Assembly (NCBI GenBank): GCA_030598885.1
Contig: JAUVOZ010000110.1
Location: 1-6,805, forward strand
From: Anaerolineae bacterium
GTDB taxonomy: Bacteria; Chloroflexota; Anaerolineae; Anaerolineales; E44-bin32
Direction: 5' to 3'
DNA: 6,805 nt
Below the pieces are notes generated by a model that made no database searches, was not told the origin of the DNA, and saw only the letters and a list, made by a program, of their open reading frames with translations. The position numbers and the translations under genes were made by a program. This document shows, piece by piece, positions 5,124 to 6,805 of this stretch. Every line of letters begins with the position of its first letter. The first letter of the stretch is position 1.

Positions 5124-6805
5124 TTACGTCCAATCAAACACCCGGTCCAGATCCTCATTGGGTACGTCAAAAACGCTGTTATGCGGTGGTAGTGGCTCGG
5201 TGGTCATCCACTCCGGTAGACGATCATCCTCAGGGCCAAATCCAGCCGCTTGGTTGAATGCACACTCCAGCTTCAACGTCTCCCGACCAAGTTCTTGCAG
5301 CGCATCATCGCCCACATCCCAACCGTAGCGTCCCTTGAGTAAGTCGCGGATAGAACCGGGGGCATTTGCAAAGCCAAAGCCGCCGAAGAGGCAGACCCCC
5401 AGCGTATCGTAACCGGCCATTTTAATTTGAGAGATCCGCGAGATCTCCATCTGTTCTTTAGGACCCAGATGGTTCACCTTGGCGCGGATCGTCAGACCGG
5501 CGGTGTGATCGGCACCCTGGGGTGAGGTGGCATAGGTCACCCCGGTGCCCTTGATCGCTCGCGGGTCGTATCCGGCCATAGCCTGCCCTTTAACCGCCGG
5601 AACTCGTCTTACACCCAAAACACGCCCGGTTACCACCGCGCCACTGCCCAACACACGTCCCAACGTTGTGCCCTGGCGGATCTCGGATATCAACTCCATG
5701 GCTCGCCTTGCATCGCCAAATTCCATCAAGCCGGCTTCCGCTGCAACTCCGAGCGCAGCCCCGATTTCAATGCTGTCCAATCCTAGATCGTTAAGCTCCC
5801 AATTAATATGGGCGATGGCGTCAAGATCATCTATACCCAAATTCGTACCTATCAAGCCTATGGTCTCATACTCCACAGGAGAGACGATATTATTTCCCTT
5901 CACATCCCCAAAAACATTCGAGCAGCGGATCGTGCAGCCGGTCATGCAAGCGTGGGTAGGATTACTCGCTCCACCGCGGGCTAACAGCAGATCGCGCATC
6001 GCCTCCCCACTAATCTTCTCCACCCCTTCAAAGGTGCCTGAGGAATAGTTGCGCGTCGGAATGCCGCCAAAACCATCGCTCATGCGAGTCATCGCTGCCG
6101 TGCCGTAGTTGGTATAAGTGGTAGTTTGCGGATGATCCATGAGTTCTTTGGTGTAATACTTTTGCGCCGCCTTGAAGAGCTCAGGGTCGTCTAGCGGCGG
6201 CTTCTCCCCACCTGAGTTGTCGACTACAATCGCCTTGAGATGTTTAGCTCCCATCACCGCGCCGAGTCCACCTCGGGCACTGATGCGTGATGGTTCCCGG
6301 TCTTTATCCAGGTTCTGTACGCCGGCTGCCATCAGGCGCATCTCACCACCGGGACCGATGAGGGCAATCCCTATTTTAGGCCCATAGCGCTCCAAGAGAC
6401 GTTGGGTGGTCTGATAAACACCGAGACCGAGCAGGTCATCCGCTGGCTCATAGCGACCGCCTTTGGCACTCAGGTGTAGGATCCACCATTTGTCTTCCGT
6501 AGGCTTACCTTCCACGATCAGCGCCTTGATCCCCAGGTGAACCAGCTTCAGTCCCGTCGAGCCGCCAGCATTGCTCTCCTTTACTCCTCCTGTAAGCGGG
6601 CTCTTTCCACCTATCGAGATGCGGTCGCAAGAGGAAACCATATGCCCAACCAGCAATCCAGGGGCGAAGATCAGTTTGTTGAATGGTCCTAGGGGGTCAC
6701 AGGTTGCAGGGACCTCATCCAGCAGGATACGGGCGATCAAGCCGCGCCCTCCGAGTTGTTCCCAGCCCACCGGAACATGTTCGTTGGTAACCACCCGCTC
6801 CCCTA
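5124..6805 (-). CDS. Aldehyde:ferredoxin oxidoreductase (tungsten pterin family), 5' end cut by window edge
   Basis: Enzymes of this family oxidise aldehydes to carboxylic acids with ferredoxin as electron acceptor, using a tungsten bis-pterin cofactor and a [4Fe-4S] cluster; they are cytosolic and typical of anaerobes. Counting the Val at 6794 as residue 1, recognisable parts are LGGRGL (14-19), the pterin-binding RGGLGAVMGAKHLKAI (174-189), DPRAIKGTG...ATSPQGADHTAG (410-433) and GYDTLGVC (461-468). The frame stays open to the edge, and family proteins begin about 15-25 residues before GGRGL, so only a few residues are missing. The GTG at 6794 is probably not the true start. The cluster motif is unusual: C283, C287 and C291 with T280 where classical enzymes have the first Cys; C468 is the expected distal ligand. 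The substrate cannot be told from sequence. The aminotransferase follows 79 bp downstream, suggesting that its product is an aldehyde. Confidence 0.92.
   Translation of the reverse strand, partial: GERVVTNEHVPVGWEQLGGRGLIARILLDEVPATCDPLGPFNKLIFAPGLLVGHMVSSCDRISIGGKSPLTGGVKESNAGGSTGLKLVHLGIKALIVEGKPTEDKWWILHLSAKGGRYEPADDLLGLGVYQTTQRLLERYGPKIGIALIGPGGEMRLMAAGVQNLDKDREPSRISARGGLGAVMGAKHLKAIVVDNSGGEKPPLDDPELFKAAQKYYTKELMDHPQTTTYTNYGTAAMTRMSDGFGGIPTRNYSSGTFEGVEKISGEAMRDLLLARGGASNPTHACMTGCTIRCSNVFGDVKGNNIVSPVEYETIGLIGTNLGIDDLDAIAHINWELNDLGLDSIEIGAALGVAAEAGLMEFGDARRAMELISEIRQGTTLGRVLGSGAVVTGRVLGVRRVPAVKGQAMAGYDPRAIKGTGVTYATSPQGADHTAGLTIRAKVNHLGPKEQMEISRISQIKMAGYDTLGVCLFGGFGFANAPGSIRDLLKGRYGWDVGDDALQELGRETLKLECAFNQAAGFGPEDDRLPEWMTTEPLPPHNSVFDVPNEDLDRVFDWT

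Noticed and set aside
5545..6048. Plus-strand open frame of 167 codons.
   Set aside because: It lies wholly antisense to conserved pterin and cluster motifs of the oxidoreductase; its low-complexity Ser/Pro/Ala content is typical of a shadow frame.
6792..6794. GTG as the true start of the oxidoreductase.
   Set aside because: The frame is open to the window edge, and the family normally has residues before this point (a GxxLRVDL-type beginning), so the gene is more likely cut off.

Overview
All six genes in this window lie on the minus strand, so transcription runs from the right edge towards the left. In that order they are: a tungsten-type aldehyde:ferredoxin oxidoreductase (start lies off the right edge); a class III PLP aminotransferase resembling glutamate-1-semialdehyde aminomutase; a GNAT-family acyltransferase with a conserved C-terminal extension; an Lrp/AsnC-type regulator; a glycine amidinotransferase (AGAT) homologue; and a creatininase (end lies off the left edge). 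No plus-strand gene, tRNA, rRNA, CRISPR array or mobile element could be supported.

The window falls into three transcriptional blocks. Block 1 (about 3690-6805) is oxidoreductase plus aminotransferase, 79 bp apart, closed by a 15-bp hairpin just after the aminotransferase stop. Block 2 (about 2650-3580) is the GNAT gene alone, with a TATAAT element in front. Block 3 (1 to about 2440) is regulator, amidinotransferase and creatininase, spaced 40 and 58 bp, behind an AT-rich promoter region. A near-perfect 18-bp palindrome there overlaps a candidate -35 box and is probably the regulator's own operator.

The most notable content is block 3. An enzyme that by homology makes guanidinoacetate from arginine and glycine sits beside an enzyme that opens or closes the creatinine ring, with an amino-acid-sensing type of regulator in front. 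This looks like a small dedicated guanidino-compound operon. I know of no described pathway with this pairing in an anaerobe. The amidinotransferase keeps every catalytic residue but differs at two substrate-loop positions, so its acceptor may not be glycine. Block 1 could be linked: ornithine, the AGAT co-product, could be transaminated to a semialdehyde and oxidised by the ferredoxin enzyme. That link is inference only.

The organism is probably an uncultured anaerobic bacterium. The tungsten-type oxidoreductase suggests anaerobic, ferredoxin-based metabolism. Strong Shine-Dalgarno sites precede every visible start, and the -35/-10-like elements look bacterial. Coding GC looks close to 50 percent with AT-rich spacers. 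A Chloroflexota-like lineage is a guess and an archaeon is not strictly excluded.
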